DNA of 64,000 nucleotides from Usitatibacter palustris (GCF_013003985.1 NZ_CP053073.1:2294001-2358000), one strand, 5' to 3'; counted from the stretch's first letter, positions 32,746 through 43,621 are shown. Notes: generated by a model from the sequence alone, not told the origin. Made by a program: numbers and translations.

Positions 32746-32750
32746 ACCGG

Positions 32751-34250
32751 CTATTTCCGCGCGGCGGGCTGCGGCCGCCCGCCAAGCACCGTTCCCCAGA
32801 TGCCGAGGTGGTCGACGGGCAGCGTTACTCCCGCGGGGGGCTCGCTTTCGAGGATCGCGAAGTCGGCGTAGCTGCCGGCCTTGATGCTTCCGATGTAGTT
32901 CTCGCGCTGGATCGCATGCGCCGGCGTGCTCGTGATCGAGGCGAGGCCCTTCGACGCGGCAAGCGGGCGCTCGGGAATTCCTTGCACGCGCGCGCTGACG
33001 ACAGCACCGAGGCGGCCGAGCTCATCGGCGATCGCGGGCGGCGCATCGGCGGGAAGCGCAACCGTCGTTCGGTGTTGCGGGCGCGGGTCCGCGGCCTGCC
33101 GCGCCCGAAGGATGCGCAATGCAAGCTCGCTCTCGGCGACGGTGCCCGCACGGATGTGGAGCTGGTACTCGGCGCGCCAATAGAGGCGAAAGGCCTTGTC
33201 GAAGTCGGCGGCGTTCCCTGCGAGCAGCGCCACCTGCTGCAGCGGCCATTCGACGCGCCCGCGCCCATAGGTCCAGAAGCGCTGCGTGCGCAGGAGCACG
33301 TTCTCCTCGGCGACGGTCGCTTCGCGAAAGATCGCCGTGCCGTCGGCGATGAAATAGGTCCTGAAAGTCGTGAGCGGGTCGTCGAGCGCCTCGTGGATCA
33401 CCGCCTGGGGCGCGAAGCGCGGCAGTGCCCCGCGTTGCGCAAGGGTGGTGATCCCGTGGGCCGGCAGCCACTCTCGCAGCGCGTGCAGGCCGCGGGCGAA
33501 CTGCCGCGGCGAGAAGAGGTCCCGCCCGATGAAGCGCAGGGCTGTCTCCTGTGCGACGCCCGTGAATCGCGCATCGGAGGGAATGTCGCCGGAGACCGCG
33601 TACTTGTCGATGGCGGCGCTGTTGAGAATCAATGCGTCGCCGGTCCGGCTCCAGACGACCACCGCGCGCTGCGGCGAAGCCTTGTCGAGCGCCTCGCGTC
33701 CCAACGCACCGTGCGAGCGTGCGTCGTATCCCCAGGTGAAGAGCGTCTCGTTGCGCGCCGCCGGCTCCGCCGCGGCTTCGCGAATCCGCTCCAGGTATTG
33801 CTCGGGTGTCCGTGCAACGCGTGCGCCACGGCCCGGAATCTTCCAGTCGTCGGCGGCGATGACTTCGGAGCCGAAAGCGATCGCAGCGAAGACGGGATCG
33901 GCGTTCGCGTCGATGAATCCGGGCACGATCACCTTGCCTTCGAAACGCCCGTCGATGTCGTAGGGAAAGTCGCCCAGAGATGCCGTGACCGACTCGAGCG
34001 ATCCCAGCGCGAGCACGAGCCCTCCGCCGACCGCGACGGCGGTTGCCTCGGGATGCGAGGGATCGCCCGTCAGGATCTTGCGCGCGGTGAAGATGCGCGC
34101 AGGCTGGGCGGTCGCCCACTGCGCCCGAACCTCGTCGAGCAGTCGAATCGTCTTCACGGGCTCGGCCGCGAAGGACGCCGAAGCGCACGCGCACGCCATC
34201 GCCACTGCCAGGATTCGGCCGGCCCAGCGCGAGTGCATTGGCGTCTTCAT
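32751..34250 (-). CDS. amidohydrolase-family (YtcJ-like) protein with altered metal site
   Basis: 499 residues with a signal peptide ([20 protein letters not shown]). The YtcJ/amidohydrolase-3 outline is visible: [53 protein letters not shown], and a C-terminal [16 protein letters not shown]. The canonical PGFIDxHxH is here [10 protein letters not shown], so both metal histidines are replaced, and the late His/Asp positions are also not evident. Either the protein binds another ligand or it is a catalytically dead relative. Frame, length and codon use are normal, arguing against a decaying pseudogene. Confidence 0.75.
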   Translation of the reverse strand: MKTPMHSRWAGRILAVAMACACASASFAAEPVKTIRLLDEVRAQWATAQPARIFTARKILTGDPSHPEATAVAVGGGLVLALGSLESVTASLGDFPYDIDGRFEGKVIVPGFIDANADPVFAAIAFGSEVIAADDWKIPGRGARVARTPEQYLERIREAAAEPAARNETLFTWGYDARSHGALGREALDKASPQRAVVVWSRTGDALILNSAAIDKYAVSGDIPSDARFTGVAQETALRFIGRDLFSPRQFARGLHALREWLPAHGITTLAQRGALPRFAPQAVIHEALDDPLTTFRTYFIADGTAIFREATVAEENVLLRTQRFWTYGRGRVEWPLQQVALLAGNAADFDKAFRLYWRAEYQLHIRAGTVAESELALRILRARQAADPRPQHRTTVALPADAPPAIADELGRLGAVVSARVQGIPERPLAASKGLASITSTPAHAIQRENYIGSIKAGSYADFAILESEPPAGVTLPVDHLGIWGTVLGGRPQPAARK

Positions 34251-34321
34251 CAGACCTTCGATGCTACGAGCTACAACTGCGCCAACATTGCGTCAGCGCA
34301 AGGCAGTATCGAATTGGGAAT

Positions 34322-34398
<77 letters not shown>

Positions 34399-34410
34399 AC
34401 CGAGACCGAA

Positions 34411-34439
34411 ATTATACCCTCTCCACGCCCTACTTCGAA
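34411..34439 (-). promoter_or_regulatory. sigma70 promoter of tRNA-Pro
   Basis: On the minus strand TTCGAA (34439-34434) is followed after 17 bases by a perfect TATAAT (34416-34411), predicting a start a few bases before the tRNA. Confidence 0.65.
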
Positions 34440-34459
34440 GGGAGAAAGTGCTTCGGCGA

Positions 34460-34846
34460 TCAGGGCTCGAGCATCTTGAGGATGCTCTTGAGTTCCTTGC
34501 GGATGTTCGCGGGCGAGATGGGCTGGGGAACGGTCATCGTGCGCGGCTGGTGCGTCGCGGGGGCGGTCGTCAGGACCGGCTCCTCGAGGCGGTTGCGCGC
34601 GCCGTTGATCGTGAAGCCATGCTCGTAGAGCAGCTCGCGGATGCGGCGAATGAGGAGCACTTCGTGGTGCTGGTAATAGCGGCGGTTGCCGCGCCGCTTC
34701 AGGGGCTTGAGTTGTGTGAACTCCTGCTCCCAATAGCGCAGCACATGCGGCTTCACCCCACACAACTCGCTGACTTCGCCGATCGTGAAGTAGCGCTTTG
34801 CGGGGATCGCCGGCAAATCAGTCGTCGCCAGGTTCTCCGTGGCCAT
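34460..34846 (-). CDS. MerR-family transcriptional regulator
   Basis: 128 residues with a MerR winged helix at about 18-88: [26 protein letters not shown] and [30 protein letters not shown]. The C-terminal extension is short and has no metal-binding cysteines, so it is not a metal sensor of known type. It overlaps the end of ihfA by 29 bases. A MerR gene after ihfA is a conserved feature of beta- and gammaproteobacteria; its targets are unknown. Confidence 0.9.
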   Translation of the reverse strand: MATENLATTDLPAIPAKRYFTIGEVSELCGVKPHVLRYWEQEFTQLKPLKRRGNRRYYQHHEVLLIRRIRELLYEHGFTINGARNRLEEPVLTTAPATHQPRTMTVPQPISPANIRKELKSILKMLEP

Positions 34847-35144
34847 TGAAGGACTTCTCCACCAGGCTCTTCAACTTTTGGCTTGCGTGAAAAGTGACAA
34901 CGCGCCTTGCCGTGATGGGAATCTCTTCACCGGTCTTCGGGTTGCGTCCCGGGCGCTGCGGCTTCTTCCGGAGCTGGAAGTTGCCGAAACCCGAGAGCTT
35001 CACCATCTCGCCCCGTTCAAGGGCGATCCGGATTTCCTCGAAGAAGGACTCGACCATGTCCTTGGCCTCGCGCTTGTTCAAGCCGACCTTTTCGAACATC
35101 AGGTCGGCCAGCTCGGCCTTGGTGAGGGTGACTTTGTCTTTCAC
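34818..35144 (-). CDS. ihfA: integration host factor subunit alpha
   Basis: 108 residues of the HU/IHF fold: [34 protein letters not shown] followed by the DNA-binding arm [20 protein letters not shown]. IhfA forms a heterodimer with IhfB that bends DNA sharply. It lies at the end of the pheST operon as in E. coli and overlaps pheT by four bases. Confidence 0.96.
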   Translation of the reverse strand: MKDKVTLTKAELADLMFEKVGLNKREAKDMVESFFEEIRIALERGEMVKLSGFGNFQLRKKPQRPGRNPKTGEEIPITARRVVTFHASQKLKSLVEKSFNGHGEPGDD

Positions 35145-37498
35145 GTGCGCGGCTGGGCTTTGAATTGTTCGATGATTTGATTGCGTATGGAGGTCACCAT
35201 CGCCTCCACCTCGGAATCTGTCAAAGTCCTGTCAGTATCCTGCATAACTATACGAAACGCAAGGCTTTTTCTCCCCGCGTCGACGCCCTTTCCCTCGTAC
35301 AGATCGAAGATTTCGACCTCCCTGACAAGGGGGGGAACGGCCTTTCGGACCGCTTCCAGGATCGCTCCGGAGGGTACCTGATTGCCGACGGTAAACGATA
35401 GATCCCGGCGTACGGCGGGCATCCGCGACACCCCGGAAAACCTTGTAGGACACCCTTCCAGGAGCGGCCCGGTCAGGATCTCGAAGACGACGGGCGCAAA
35501 CGGAAGGTCGTAGCGCTGCTGCAGGCGCGGATGAAGCTCGCCGACGATGCCGATTTCGCGGCCGGCGAGGCGGACCACGGCGCAGCGCCCCGGATGGCAG
35601 GCCGGATGCGTTCCGGCGGTAAATTCCAGCGCGAGCGTGCCCGCGATCGACTGCAGGTCGCCCTTGGCATCGAAGAAATCAACGCGCTCGCCCTTGTCGC
35701 CCCACTGCTCCGGCATCCGGGCGCCGTACGCGAGACCCGCCATGCGCTCGGGCTGCACCGCGAGGTCCGCGGCCTGGCCCTCGAAGCAGCGGCCGATCTC
35801 GAAGAGGCGCACGTGTGCTTCACCGCGGTTGAGGTTCGAGGCAAGGCTTGCGACCAGGCCGCCGAGCAGCGTCGAGCGCATCACGCCCATCGTGCTGGCG
35901 ATGGGGTTGGCGAGGCGCACGGGCTTGTCGTTGCCGGCGAAGTCGCGTTCCCATTCCTCGGCGACGAAGCTGTAGTTGATGACTTCCTGGTAGCCGTGCG
36001 CGGCAGCAGCGCGGCGCAGGTCGAAACGGTTGCGCGAACCCTCGCGGACCGGAAGCATCGGCAGGGTCGAGCGCGGCGCCACGGCCGGAATGTGCTCGAA
36101 GCCGTGGATGCGCGCGATCTCCTCGATGAAGTCTTCCTCGATCGCGAGGTCGAAGCGCCAGGAGGGCGCCGTCACCTTCAGCGGCTCGGCCCCTTGCACC
36201 TCGCAGGCGAGGCGAACCAGGCTTTCGGCCATCTTCGCGTCGGGAATGTCGTAGCCCAGCAGCACACGGGCACGCGCGGGGCGAACGCGGACGGCTTCGC
36301 GCTTCGGGAGCGTGCCGACCGTTTCGGTGATGGGTCCGGCCTTGCCGCCACAGATCTGGAGGATCAACTGCGCGGCGCGTTCCTGTGCGGGGCGCTGCGC
36401 GTTGAAGTCCACGCCGCGCTCATAGCGATAGGCCGCATCGCTCGTGAGCTGCAGGTCGCGCGAGCGGCCCTGAACGGCTTCGGCGTCAAAGTACGCAGCC
36501 TCGAAGAACACGTCGGTCGTGCCCTCGCCCACCATCGTCGCGTGGCCGCCCATGACGCCACCGAGCGCGACCGCGCCCGATTCATCGGCGATCGCGAGAA
36601 GCTGCGGGCGATGCTCGACCCACTGCTCGTTCAGGAGCTGCAGCTTTTCGCCCGGCTTGACGAAGCGCACATCGATGGCGCCCTTGAGCTTGGCGTCGTC
36701 GAACGCGTGCATCGGCTGGCCGCGCTCGAGCATCACGTAGTTGGTGATGTCGACGAGGGGACGAATCGCGCGTAGGCCCGCGCGCTCGAGACGACGCACC
36801 ATCCAGGCCGGCGTCTTCGCGTTCGGGTTGATTCCGCGGATCACCCGGCCCGTGTAGCGCGCGCACGCGACGGGCTCGCTCAGTCGAACGGCGCGCGTGT
36901 CGGTGATCGAGGTCGCGACGGCCTCGACCTTCGGCGGCATGAGCTTCGCGCCGGTGATCGCCGCCACGTCGCGCGCGATGCCCAGCATCGAGAGGCAGTC
37001 GCCGCGGTTGGGTGTGAGCTTCAGCGTGAGATAGACGTCATCGAGCTCGAGGTGCGCGCGGATGTCCTGGCCCACGGGCGCATCGGCATCGAGGATGAGC
37101 AGTCCTTCGTGGTCCTGCGAAAGGCCCAGTTCGCGCGCCGAGCAGAGCATGCCGCTCGAATCGACGCCGCGAAGCTTCGCCTGCTTGATCTGCAGATCGC
37201 CGAGCTTGGCACCGATGAGCGCACAGGGAACCTTTTGGCCCACGGCGACATTGGGTGCGCCGCAGACAATGGTGAGGGGTGCGCCAGTCCCGGCGTCCAC
37301 TTCGGTCACGCGCAGCTTGTCGGCGTTCGGGTGCGGCACGACGGATTTCACGTGCGCGACGACGACCTTGTCGAACGCGGCGGCGACCGGCGTGATCTCC
37401 TCGACCTCGAGGCCACCCATCGTGAGCGCGTGCGCGAGTTCGTCGACGGGCAGTTTCACGTCGACCAGTTCGCGCAGCCACTTGAGAGAGACTTTCAT
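35141..37498 (-). CDS. pheT: phenylalanyl-tRNA synthetase beta subunit
   Basis: 785 residues with the full PheT architecture: N-terminal [28 protein letters not shown]-fold tRNA-binding region ([30 protein letters not shown]), B3/B4 editing domain, B5, a catalytic-like core and a C-terminal anticodon-binding domain. It completes the (alpha-beta)2 enzyme with PheS. Start overlaps the pheS stop (ATGA); stop overlaps ihfA by four bases. Confidence 0.97.
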   Translation of the reverse strand: MKVSLKWLRELVDVKLPVDELAHALTMGGLEVEEITPVAAAFDKVVVAHVKSVVPHPNADKLRVTEVDAGTGAPLTIVCGAPNVAVGQKVPCALIGAKLGDLQIKQAKLRGVDSSGMLCSARELGLSQDHEGLLILDADAPVGQDIRAHLELDDVYLTLKLTPNRGDCLSMLGIARDVAAITGAKLMPPKVEAVATSITDTRAVRLSEPVACARYTGRVIRGINPNAKTPAWMVRRLERAGLRAIRPLVDITNYVMLERGQPMHAFDDAKLKGAIDVRFVKPGEKLQLLNEQWVEHRPQLLAIADESGAVALGGVMGGHATMVGEGTTDVFFEAAYFDAEAVQGRSRDLQLTSDAAYRYERGVDFNAQRPAQERAAQLILQICGGKAGPITETVGTLPKREAVRVRPARARVLLGYDIPDAKMAESLVRLACEVQGAEPLKVTAPSWRFDLAIEEDFIEEIARIHGFEHIPAVAPRSTLPMLPVREGSRNRFDLRRAAAAHGYQEVINYSFVAEEWERDFAGNDKPVRLANPIASTMGVMRSTLLGGLVASLASNLNRGEAHVRLFEIGRCFEGQAADLAVQPERMAGLAYGARMPEQWGDKGERVDFFDAKGDLQSIAGTLALEFTAGTHPACHPGRCAVVRLAGREIGIVGELHPRLQQRYDLPFAPVVFEILTGPLLEGCPTRFSGVSRMPAVRRDLSFTVGNQVPSGAILEAVRKAVPPLVREVEIFDLYEGKGVDAGRKSLAFRIVMQDTDRTLTDSEVEAMVTSIRNQIIEQFKAQPRT

Positions 37499-38499
37499 CG
37501 GAACTGCCTCAGGAACTTGAGATCGTTCTCGAAGAACAGGCGCAGGTCATCGACGCCGTACTTGATCATCGCAAGGCGATCGAGTCCCAGGCCGAACGCG
37601 AACCCCGAGTACTTCTCGGGATCGATGCCCACGTTGCGCAGCACTTGCGGGTGAACGACGCCCGCGCCGCCGAGCTCGAGGTACTTCACCTCGCCCCCCG
37701 AGGAGCGTTCCCACTCCATGTCGATCTCGACACCGGGCTCCACGAACGGGAAATACGACGGCCGGAAGCGCACGTCGATCTCGTCCCGCTCGAAGAAGCC
37801 GCGCAGGAATTGGCGCAGCGTGCCCTTGAGGTCGGCGAGGCTCACGCCCTCGTCGACCCACAGGCCTTCGATCTGGTGGAACATCGGCGAGTGCGTGGCG
37901 TCATGGTCGACGCGGTACACGCGCCCCGGGCTGATGATGCGCACCGGCGGCTTGTGGGCCTCCATGTAGCGAATCTGCACGGGCGAAGTCTGCGTGCGCA
38001 GCACGCGATTCGAGCCTTCGATGTAGAACGTGTCCTGCATGCTCCGCGAAGGATGGTTCGGGAACATGTTGAGCTTCGTGAAGTTGTAGTCGTCGTCCTC
38101 GATCTCGGGACCGTCGGCCACCGCGAAGCCCATCGAGGCGAAGAGCGATTCCACGAGCTCCTGCGCGCGCGCGATCGGATGCAATCCGCCCAGCGCCTGG
38201 CGCCGGCCCGGCAGCGTGACGTCGATCGCTTCGGCGGCGAGCTTGCCTTCGAGTTCCTTCGCGAGGATCGCGTCGCGCCGCTCGTTGATGAGCGCCTCGA
38301 CCTTCACCTTCACCGCGTTGATCGCCGCACCCGCCTTGGGTTTCTCGTCGGCGGGAAGCTTGCCGAGTCCCTTCAGCAATTCGGTGAGCGCGCCCGACTT
38401 GCCGAGGATGCGCGACTTGGCCAGATCGAGCTCGACGAGGTTCGTCGTGGCCGAGATGTCGCGGGCGGCGTCTGCCTGGATTTGTTCTAGTTGTGACAT
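37495..38499 (-). CDS. pheS: phenylalanyl-tRNA synthetase alpha subunit
   Basis: 334 residues from ATG 38499 ([15 protein letters not shown]); a TTG three codons upstream is possible but less likely. A helical N-terminal coiled-coil binds tRNA-Phe, and the class II catalytic core contains [14 protein letters not shown] (motif 2 region), [16 protein letters not shown] and [22 protein letters not shown] (motif 3). It charges tRNA-Phe together with PheT. No pheM-like leader peptide is visible before it; an intrinsic terminator separates it from rplT. Confidence 0.97.
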   Translation of the reverse strand: MSQLEQIQADAARDISATTNLVELDLAKSRILGKSGALTELLKGLGKLPADEKPKAGAAINAVKVKVEALINERRDAILAKELEGKLAAEAIDVTLPGRRQALGGLHPIARAQELVESLFASMGFAVADGPEIEDDDYNFTKLNMFPNHPSRSMQDTFYIEGSNRVLRTQTSPVQIRYMEAHKPPVRIISPGRVYRVDHDATHSPMFHQIEGLWVDEGVSLADLKGTLRQFLRGFFERDEIDVRFRPSYFPFVEPGVEIDMEWERSSGGEVKYLELGGAGVVHPQVLRNVGIDPEKYSGFAFGLGLDRLAMIKYGVDDLRLFFENDLKFLRQFR

Positions 38500-38524
38500 C
38501 TCAAGCAAGTGAAAGAAATCCGGA

Positions 38525-38560
38525 AATAAAAAAGGGGCTCTTGCGAGCCCCTTTCTGTTT
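38525..38560 (-). terminator. intrinsic terminator after rplT
   Basis: AAAGGGGCTC-TTGC-GAGCCCCTTT (38531-38554) is a perfect 10-pair hairpin, followed on the minus strand by TTTATTT. It ends the infC-rpmI-rplT transcript and may attenuate transcription into pheST. On the plus strand it has a weaker T tract. Confidence 0.85.
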
Positions 38561-38569
38561 TACGTCGCT

Positions 38570-38929
38570 TCAGGCACCGAGGCTCGCTTTCGCCTGTTCG
38601 ACGATGCGTCCAAACGCGGGTTTGTCACGCACGGCGAGGTCGGCGAGGACTTTGCGATCGATCTCGATCGCGCCCTTCTTGAGTCCGGCCATGAAGCGGC
38701 TGTACGTCATGCCGGCTTCACGGACTGCAGCGTTGATGCGCGCGATCCACAGACCACGGAAATCACGCTTCTTGTTGCGGCGGTCGCGGTAGGCGTATTG
38801 CCCCGCCTTCATCACCGCTTCCTTGGCGATCCGGTAGACGTTACCGCGGCGGCCGCGGAAACCCTTGGCCTTGGCGAGGACTTTCTTGTGGCGGGCCTTG
38901 GCCGTGACGCCACGTTTTACGCGAGGCAT
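38570..38929 (-). CDS. rplT: 50S ribosomal protein L20
   Basis: 119 residues, [40 protein letters not shown] at the start, matching L20 in length and sequence throughout. It binds 23S rRNA early in assembly and in many bacteria represses its own operon. It follows rpmI after nine bases. Confidence 0.98.
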   Translation of the reverse strand: MPRVKRGVTAKARHKKVLAKAKGFRGRRGNVYRIAKEAVMKAGQYAYRDRRNKKRDFRGLWIARINAAVREAGMTYSRFMAGLKKGAIEIDRKVLADLAVRDKPAFGRIVEQAKASLGA

Positions 38930-38938
38930 GTCGGCTCC

Positions 38939-39136
38939 TTAGGCGTAGGGAAGCATCGCCTTCACGTGCGCGGCGTTGGTCTTGTGGACCCCCGTCGTGC
39001 CGCGAAGCTGGCGCTTCGATTTGGTGGTTCGCTTGGTGAGGATGTGGCGCTTGCCGGCCATCGTGCGCTTCACCGAGCCGCTACCGCGGACCCGGAAGCG
39101 CTTGGCCGCGCCACTCTTGGTCTTCATCTTGGGCAT
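38939..39136 (-). CDS. rpmI: 50S ribosomal protein L35
   Basis: 65 residues, [47 protein letters not shown], full length L35. The true start is the ATG at 39136, preceded by a strong AAAAAAGGAGGG ribosome site; the frame upstream to 39223 is not coding. The 154-base spacer to infC carries a hairpin (AACGGaCAGC-aaa-GCTGCCGTT near 39239-39262) that could be part of translational control. Confidence 0.97.
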   Translation of the reverse strand: MPKMKTKSGAAKRFRVRGSGSVKRTMAGKRHILTKRTTKSKRQLRGTTGVHKTNAAHVKAMLPYA

Positions 39137-39290
39137 GAAAGCCCTCCTTTTTTCACTACGTTGGCGCTTCAGGTGGCGGAAACCAATCCGCTCTTTAAAA
39201 ACCTGCAGACACCTTGTTGGCACTGCTCGCCGGAGTTGAACGGCAGCTTTGCTGTCCGTTCCAACGACGTTCCCGCTGCATCCGGGCCGA

Positions 39291-39812
39291 TCAGTGTTTC
39301 TTTTTCGGCCCGAGAATCATAATCATCTGGCGCCCTTCCAGCTTGGGCCACTGCTCGACGACCCCGACTTCCTTGAGGTCGGCCTCGACCCGCTTCAACA
39401 GCTGCATGCCGAGTTCCTGGTGGGCCATCTCGCGGCCCCGGAAGCGCAACGTGACTTTCGTCTTGTCGCCTTCGGTCAGGAACCGGATGAGGTTACGGAC
39501 CTTGATCTTGTAGTCCCCGTCATCCGTGCCAGGCCGGAACTTCACTTCCTTCACCTGGATCTGCTTCTGCTTCAACTTCGCCTGGTGGGCCCGCTTGCTC
39601 TCGGCGTACTTGAACTTGCCGAAATCCATCAAGCGGCACACAGGCGGCTTGGCGGTGGGCGCGATCTCGACGAGATCGATGTCCTTTTCTTCCGCGAGCT
39701 TCAGGGCATCCATGATGTTCATGATCCCCAGCGGCTCGTTGTCGACCCCGACCAACCGGATTTCGGTGGCGGAGATCTCGCCGTTGACGCGTATTGCTTT
39801 GTCCTGAGCTAT
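39291..39812 (-). CDS. infC: translation initiation factor IF-3
   Basis: The 173-residue IF-3 begins (M)[28 protein letters not shown], with the N-terminal domain, linker and C-terminal domain ending [15 protein letters not shown]. No ATG, GTG or TTG precedes the conserved start. The best start is an ATA at 39812-39810, preceded by a CGAGGG ribosome site; an in-frame ATT eight codons upstream is an alternative. A non-AUG, non-GUG start is normal for infC because IF-3 rejects such codons and so represses itself. It lies between thrS and rpmI. Confidence 0.93.
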   Translation of the reverse strand: MAQDKAIRVNGEISATEIRLVGVDNEPLGIMNIMDALKLAEEKDIDLVEIAPTAKPPVCRLMDFGKFKYAESKRAHQAKLKQKQIQVKEVKFRPGTDDGDYKIKVRNLIRFLTEGDKTKVTLRFRGREMAHQELGMQLLKRVEADLKEVGVVEQWPKLEGRQMIMILGPKKKH

Positions 39813-39881
39813 TCGCTTAACCCTCGAAAATTGAATGATGTGCCGGGGTCCGTTGGTGGCGACCCGGGCGCTAAGACCCCG

Positions 39882-41789
39882 CTACGTTCTGTCAGCGACT
39901 TCGCTTTTCAAACGCGAAATAAAGGCCTCGAGGGGAACCGGCGCCAGGTTTTCACCTGACCGCGTTCTCGCCGAGACCGTCTTCGCTGCCACTTCCTTGT
40001 CGCCGAGAACCAGCTGGTAAGGAAGCTTTTGAATGCTATGTTCCCGTATTTTATACGTTATTTTCTCGTTTCGCAAATCGGAATCGACCCGGATTCCAGC
40101 CGCCTTCAGGGCGGCTTCGACCTCGCGAACATAGGCTTCCTGGCGGTCCGTGACGTTCATCACGACCACTTGAACGGGGGCCAGCCAAAGCGGCAGCGCG
40201 CCCGCGTAGCTTTCCAGCAGGATCCCGATGAAACGCTCGAAGGACCCGACGATGGCCCGGTGGAGCATCACCGGAACCTTGCGGGAATTGTCCTCGGCCA
40301 CGTACTCGGCCCCGAAAGCGCCGGGCATGTTGAAGTCCACCTGCATCGTCCCGAGCTGCCAGACCCGCCCGATCGCATCCTTGAGCGAATACTCGATCTT
40401 CGGGCCATAGAACGCGCCCTCCCCGGGCGACACTTCGAAGGCGCAGCCCGAGCGGCGCAGCGACTCCATCAGCGCCTCTTCGGCGATGTCCCACTGCGCG
40501 TCCTGTCCCACGCGCTTCACGGGCCGCGTCGCGACCTTATAGATGATGTCCTTGAAACCGAAGTCGGCGTAGACCCGCTGCAGCAGCGCCGTGTATTCGA
40601 CGCACTCGGGGAGGATCTGCTCTTCCGTGCAGAAGATGTGGCCGTCGTCCTGCGTGAATCCGCGCACGCGCATGATCCCGTGCAGCGCGCCCGAGGGCTC
40701 GTTGCGGTGGCACGCGCCGAACTCGCCGTAGCGAAGCGGCAGCTCGCGATAGCTGCGCACGCCCTTGTTGAATACCTGCACGTGGCCCGGACAGTTCATC
40801 GGCTTCACGGCGAAGTCGTGCTTCTCGGACTCCGTCGTGAACATGTTGTCCTTGTAGTTCTCCCAGTGGCCGCTCTTCTCCCAGAGCGAGCGCGAGAGGA
40901 TCTGCGGGCAGCGGATCTCCTGGTAGCCGTTGTCCTGATACACGCGGCGCATGTACTGCTCGACCTGTTGCCAGACCGCCCAGCCCTTGGGATGCCAGAA
41001 CACCATGCCCGGCGCTTCGTCCTGCAGGTGGAAGAGGTCGAGCTGCGTGCCGATGCGGCGGTGGTCGCGCTTCTCCGCTTCCTCGAGCATGTGCAGATAC
41101 GCGTCCTGGTCTTCCTTCTTCGCCCAGGCCGTTCCGTAGATGCGCTGGAGCATCTCGTTGCGATGGTCGCCGCGCCAATACGCGCCCGCGACCTTCATGA
41201 GCTTGAAGACTTTGAGCTTGCCCGTGGACGGCACGTGCGGGCCGCGGCAAAGGTCGATGAAGTCGCCCTCGCGGTAGAGGCTGATGCCCTCCTCCGACGG
41301 GATCGACGCGATGATCTCGGCCTTGTACTTCTCGCCGATCGAATGGAAGAACTTCACGGCCTCGTCGCGTTTCCACTCCTCGCGATGGACCGGAATGTCC
41401 TTCTTCGAGATCTCCGCCATGCGCTTCTCGATCGCCGCGAGATCCTCGGGCGTGAAGGGACGCTTGTACGAGAAGTCGTAGTAGAAGCCGTTCTCGATCA
41501 CCGGGCCGATCGTCACCTGCGCGTCGGGAAAGAGTTCCTTCACCGCGTAGGCGAGCAAATGCGCCGTCGAGTGGCGAATGAGGTCGAGGCCGTCTGGATC
41601 CTTGTCCGTGACGATCGCGAGCTTCGCGTCCTGGTCGATGCGAAACGACGTGTCGACGAGCTTGCCGTCGACCTTGCCGCCGAGGGCGGCCTTCGCGAGT
41701 CCGGGACCGATCGAGGCGGCAACGTCGGCCACCGAGACCGGGTCATCGAATTTCCGGACCGAACCGTCCGGCAGCGTGATGGCAACCAT
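39882..41789 (-). CDS. thrS: threonyl-tRNA synthetase
   Basis: 635 residues with TGS domain (1-60, [20 protein letters not shown]), the second editing domain with its [17 protein letters not shown] site, the class II catalytic core with the zinc cysteine in [12 protein letters not shown], and C-terminal anticodon-binding domain ([18 protein letters not shown]). First gene of the translation cluster. Upstream lie a hairpin with a U-rich tail and a short threonine-containing open frame, possible attenuation signals. Confidence 0.97.
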   Translation of the reverse strand: MVAITLPDGSVRKFDDPVSVADVAASIGPGLAKAALGGKVDGKLVDTSFRIDQDAKLAIVTDKDPDGLDLIRHSTAHLLAYAVKELFPDAQVTIGPVIENGFYYDFSYKRPFTPEDLAAIEKRMAEISKKDIPVHREEWKRDEAVKFFHSIGEKYKAEIIASIPSEEGISLYREGDFIDLCRGPHVPSTGKLKVFKLMKVAGAYWRGDHRNEMLQRIYGTAWAKKEDQDAYLHMLEEAEKRDHRRIGTQLDLFHLQDEAPGMVFWHPKGWAVWQQVEQYMRRVYQDNGYQEIRCPQILSRSLWEKSGHWENYKDNMFTTESEKHDFAVKPMNCPGHVQVFNKGVRSYRELPLRYGEFGACHRNEPSGALHGIMRVRGFTQDDGHIFCTEEQILPECVEYTALLQRVYADFGFKDIIYKVATRPVKRVGQDAQWDIAEEALMESLRRSGCAFEVSPGEGAFYGPKIEYSLKDAIGRVWQLGTMQVDFNMPGAFGAEYVAEDNSRKVPVMLHRAIVGSFERFIGILLESYAGALPLWLAPVQVVVMNVTDRQEAYVREVEAALKAAGIRVDSDLRNEKITYKIREHSIQKLPYQLVLGDKEVAAKTVSARTRSGENLAPVPLEAFISRLKSEVADRT

Positions 41790-41800
41790 GTGTTTCTCCC

Positions 41801-41837
41801 GCTCAAAAAGTGGAAAAGCGCGGCGAGCCGCGCTTTT
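41801..41837 (-). terminator. intrinsic terminator/attenuator in the thrS leader
   Basis: Minus strand AAAAGCGCGG-CTCG-CCGCGCTTTT (41837-41814) is a perfect 10-pair hairpin followed by CCACTTTTTGAG. It ends about 12 bases before the thrS ribosome site. A second hairpin just before it, CTTTTC-ATCTC-GAAAAG, uses the same 5' arm bases and so is mutually exclusive with the terminator. Confidence 0.65.
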
Positions 41838-41862
41838 CGAGATGAAAAGGTCCGCGCCCGCC

Positions 41863-41910
41863 CTATCCGGGAAGCCTCGTGAACGACGTAGTCGGCGGTC
41901 TCATAACCAT
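41863..41910 (-). CDS. possible leader peptide ([15 protein letters not shown]) before thrS
   Basis: A 15-residue open frame with ATG at 41910, ribosome site AAAGGG five bases before it, and stop TAG at 41863. It contains three threonines, two adjacent. It ends 26 bases before the attenuator hairpin. Stalling for lack of charged tRNA-Thr could favour the alternative hairpin and readthrough into thrS. Too short for homology evidence; could be chance. Confidence 0.35.
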   Translation of the reverse strand: MVMRPPTTSFTRLPG

Positions 41911-41972
41911 GGCGGCCCTTTCAGCCTTTGTTGGGACAATTTTACCTCAGAAGTCGGTGGATAATCCGCGCC

Positions 41973-42821
41973 ATGACTTCAAACATCATGTCCCTCTCCG
42001 ACGCCATCCGCCGCTTCGTGAAGGATGGCCAGTCGCTGGCACTCGAGGGCTTCACGCACCTCATTCCCACCGCGGCCGGGCACGAGATCATCCGGCAGAA
42101 GCGCCGCGAGCTCACGCTCATTCGCATGACCCCCGACATCGTCTACGACCAGATGATCGGCATGGGCTGCGCAAAGCACCTCGTGTTCTCGTGGGGCGGC
42201 AACCCGGGCGTGGGATCGCTGCACCGCTTCCGCGACGCGATCCAGAACGGCTGGCCCAACGCGGTGACGATCGCCGAGCACAGTCACGCAGACATGGCCG
42301 GGCGCTACCAGGCGGGCGCTTCCGGGTTGCCCTTCTCTGTGCTGCGCGGCTACGTGGGCTCGGATCTCCCAAAGCACAACCCCGACATCAAATCGATCAC
42401 GTGCCCGTTCACCGGCGAGGTGCTCGCCGCCACGCCGGCGATCAATCCGGACGTCACGGTGATCCACGCGCAGAAGGCCGACCGAAAGGGCAACGTGCTC
42501 GTGCACGGCATCACCGGCATCCAGAAGGAAGCGGTGCTGGCCGCGAAGGTCGCGATCGCGACGGTCGAGGAGATCGTCGACAACCTCGAGGCGCCGATGA
42601 ACGCCTGCGTGCTGCCTCACTGGACACTCGCCGCGGTGTGCGAGGTGCCGATGGGCGCGCACCCGAGCTACGCACACGGTTACTACGAACGCGACAACGC
42701 CTTCTGCAGGGAATGGGAAGTGATCTCGCGTGAGCGCGAGCGCTTCGTCGAATGGATGAAGGCGAACGTGATGAGCACCCCCAATCACGCGCAGTTCCTG
42801 ACCTACGCGGGGATCCGATGA
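41973..42821 (+). CDS. CoA-transferase subunit A
   Basis: 282 residues from ATG 41973 (alternative 41988, MSLSDAIRRF). It belongs to the class I CoA-transferase A family (COG1788), with DAIRRFVKDGQSLALEGFTHLIP, VFSWGGNPGVGSLHRFRDAI and DPTVIHAQKADRKGNVLVHGITG-like positions in the middle. It forms a heteromer with subunit B and moves CoA between acyl groups. Similar pairs act on glutaconate, 3-oxoadipate or steroid ring fragments; the substrate here is undetermined. It overlaps subunit B by four bases. Confidence 0.88.
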   Translation: MTSNIMSLSDAIRRFVKDGQSLALEGFTHLIPTAAGHEIIRQKRRELTLIRMTPDIVYDQMIGMGCAKHLVFSWGGNPGVGSLHRFRDAIQNGWPNAVTIAEHSHADMAGRYQAGASGLPFSVLRGYVGSDLPKHNPDIKSITCPFTGEVLAATPAINPDVTVIHAQKADRKGNVLVHGITGIQKEAVLAAKVAIATVEEIVDNLEAPMNACVLPHWTLAAVCEVPMGAHPSYAHGYYERDNAFCREWEVISRERERFVEWMKANVMSTPNHAQFLTYAGIR

Positions 42822-43621
42822 GCTTCTCGCTGAGCCACCCGGGCTATACCCCCGCGGAAATCATGACCATCGAGGCATCGCGGCGGCTGAAGAACGGCAC
42901 CGTGTGCTTCGTCGGCATCGGCCTGCCCTCGGCCGCCGCCAATCTCGCGCGACTCATGCACGCGCCCGACGTCGTGCTCATCTACGAATCGGGAACGATC
43001 GGCGCGAAGCCCGATGTGCTGCCGCTTTCCATCGGCGACGGCGAGCTCGCTGAATACGCCGACACGGTGGTCTCCGTTCCGGAAATCTTCCGCTACTGGG
43101 TCCAGGGCGGACGCATCGACGTGGGCTTCCTGGGTGCCGCGCAGGTCGATCGCTTCGGCAACCTCAACTCCACCATCATCGGCACGGACTACGCGAAGCC
43201 GAAGGTGCGCCTTCCCGGCGCGGGCGGCGCGCCGGAGATCGCCTCGAACGCGAAAGAGACCTGGATCATCATCAAGCAGAACCTGAGGACCTTCGTGGAG
43301 AAGGTCGACTTCCTCACCTCGGTCGGGCACCTCACCGGCGGCGATTCGCGCGAGAAATCCGGCGCGCGTGGCGCAGGGCCGACGGCAGTCATCTCCGACC
43401 TCGGCGTCCTCGTGCCGGATCCCGTGTCGAAGGAGCTCACGCTCGCGGCGCTGCATCCGGGCGTGACCATCGAGCAGGCGAAGGCCGCGACCGGTTGGGA
43501 CCTGAAGATCGCCTCGAAGGTGGAGGCCATCGCACCGCCCACGCAACTCGAGCTCGTCACTCTTCGCGACCTTCACGAGCGCACCGCACGCGCCCACGGC
43601 GTCGCGACAACGACCGACTGA
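42818..43621 (+). CDS. CoA-transferase subunit B
   Basis: 267 residues starting at ATG 42818, which overlaps the subunit A stop. It contains GTVCFVGIGLPSAAANLARLM and LIYESGTIGAKP, in which the glutamate of ESG is the expected catalytic residue forming the CoA thioester. FLGAAQVDRFGNLNSTIIG resembles the B subunits of glutaconate and 3-oxoadipate CoA-transferases. No degradative genes lie beside the pair, so its pathway is unknown. Confidence 0.88.
   Translation: MSFSLSHPGYTPAEIMTIEASRRLKNGTVCFVGIGLPSAAANLARLMHAPDVVLIYESGTIGAKPDVLPLSIGDGELAEYADTVVSVPEIFRYWVQGGRIDVGFLGAAQVDRFGNLNSTIIGTDYAKPKVRLPGAGGAPEIASNAKETWIIIKQNLRTFVEKVDFLTSVGHLTGGDSREKSGARGAGPTAVISDLGVLVPDPVSKELTLAALHPGVTIEQAKAATGWDLKIASKVEAIAPPTQLELVTLRDLHERTARAHGVATTTD

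Noticed and set aside
41814-41837. T-box or terminator of an upstream gene
   Set aside because: No T-box core sequences are seen and no minus-strand gene lies upstream close enough; attenuation of thrS fits better.
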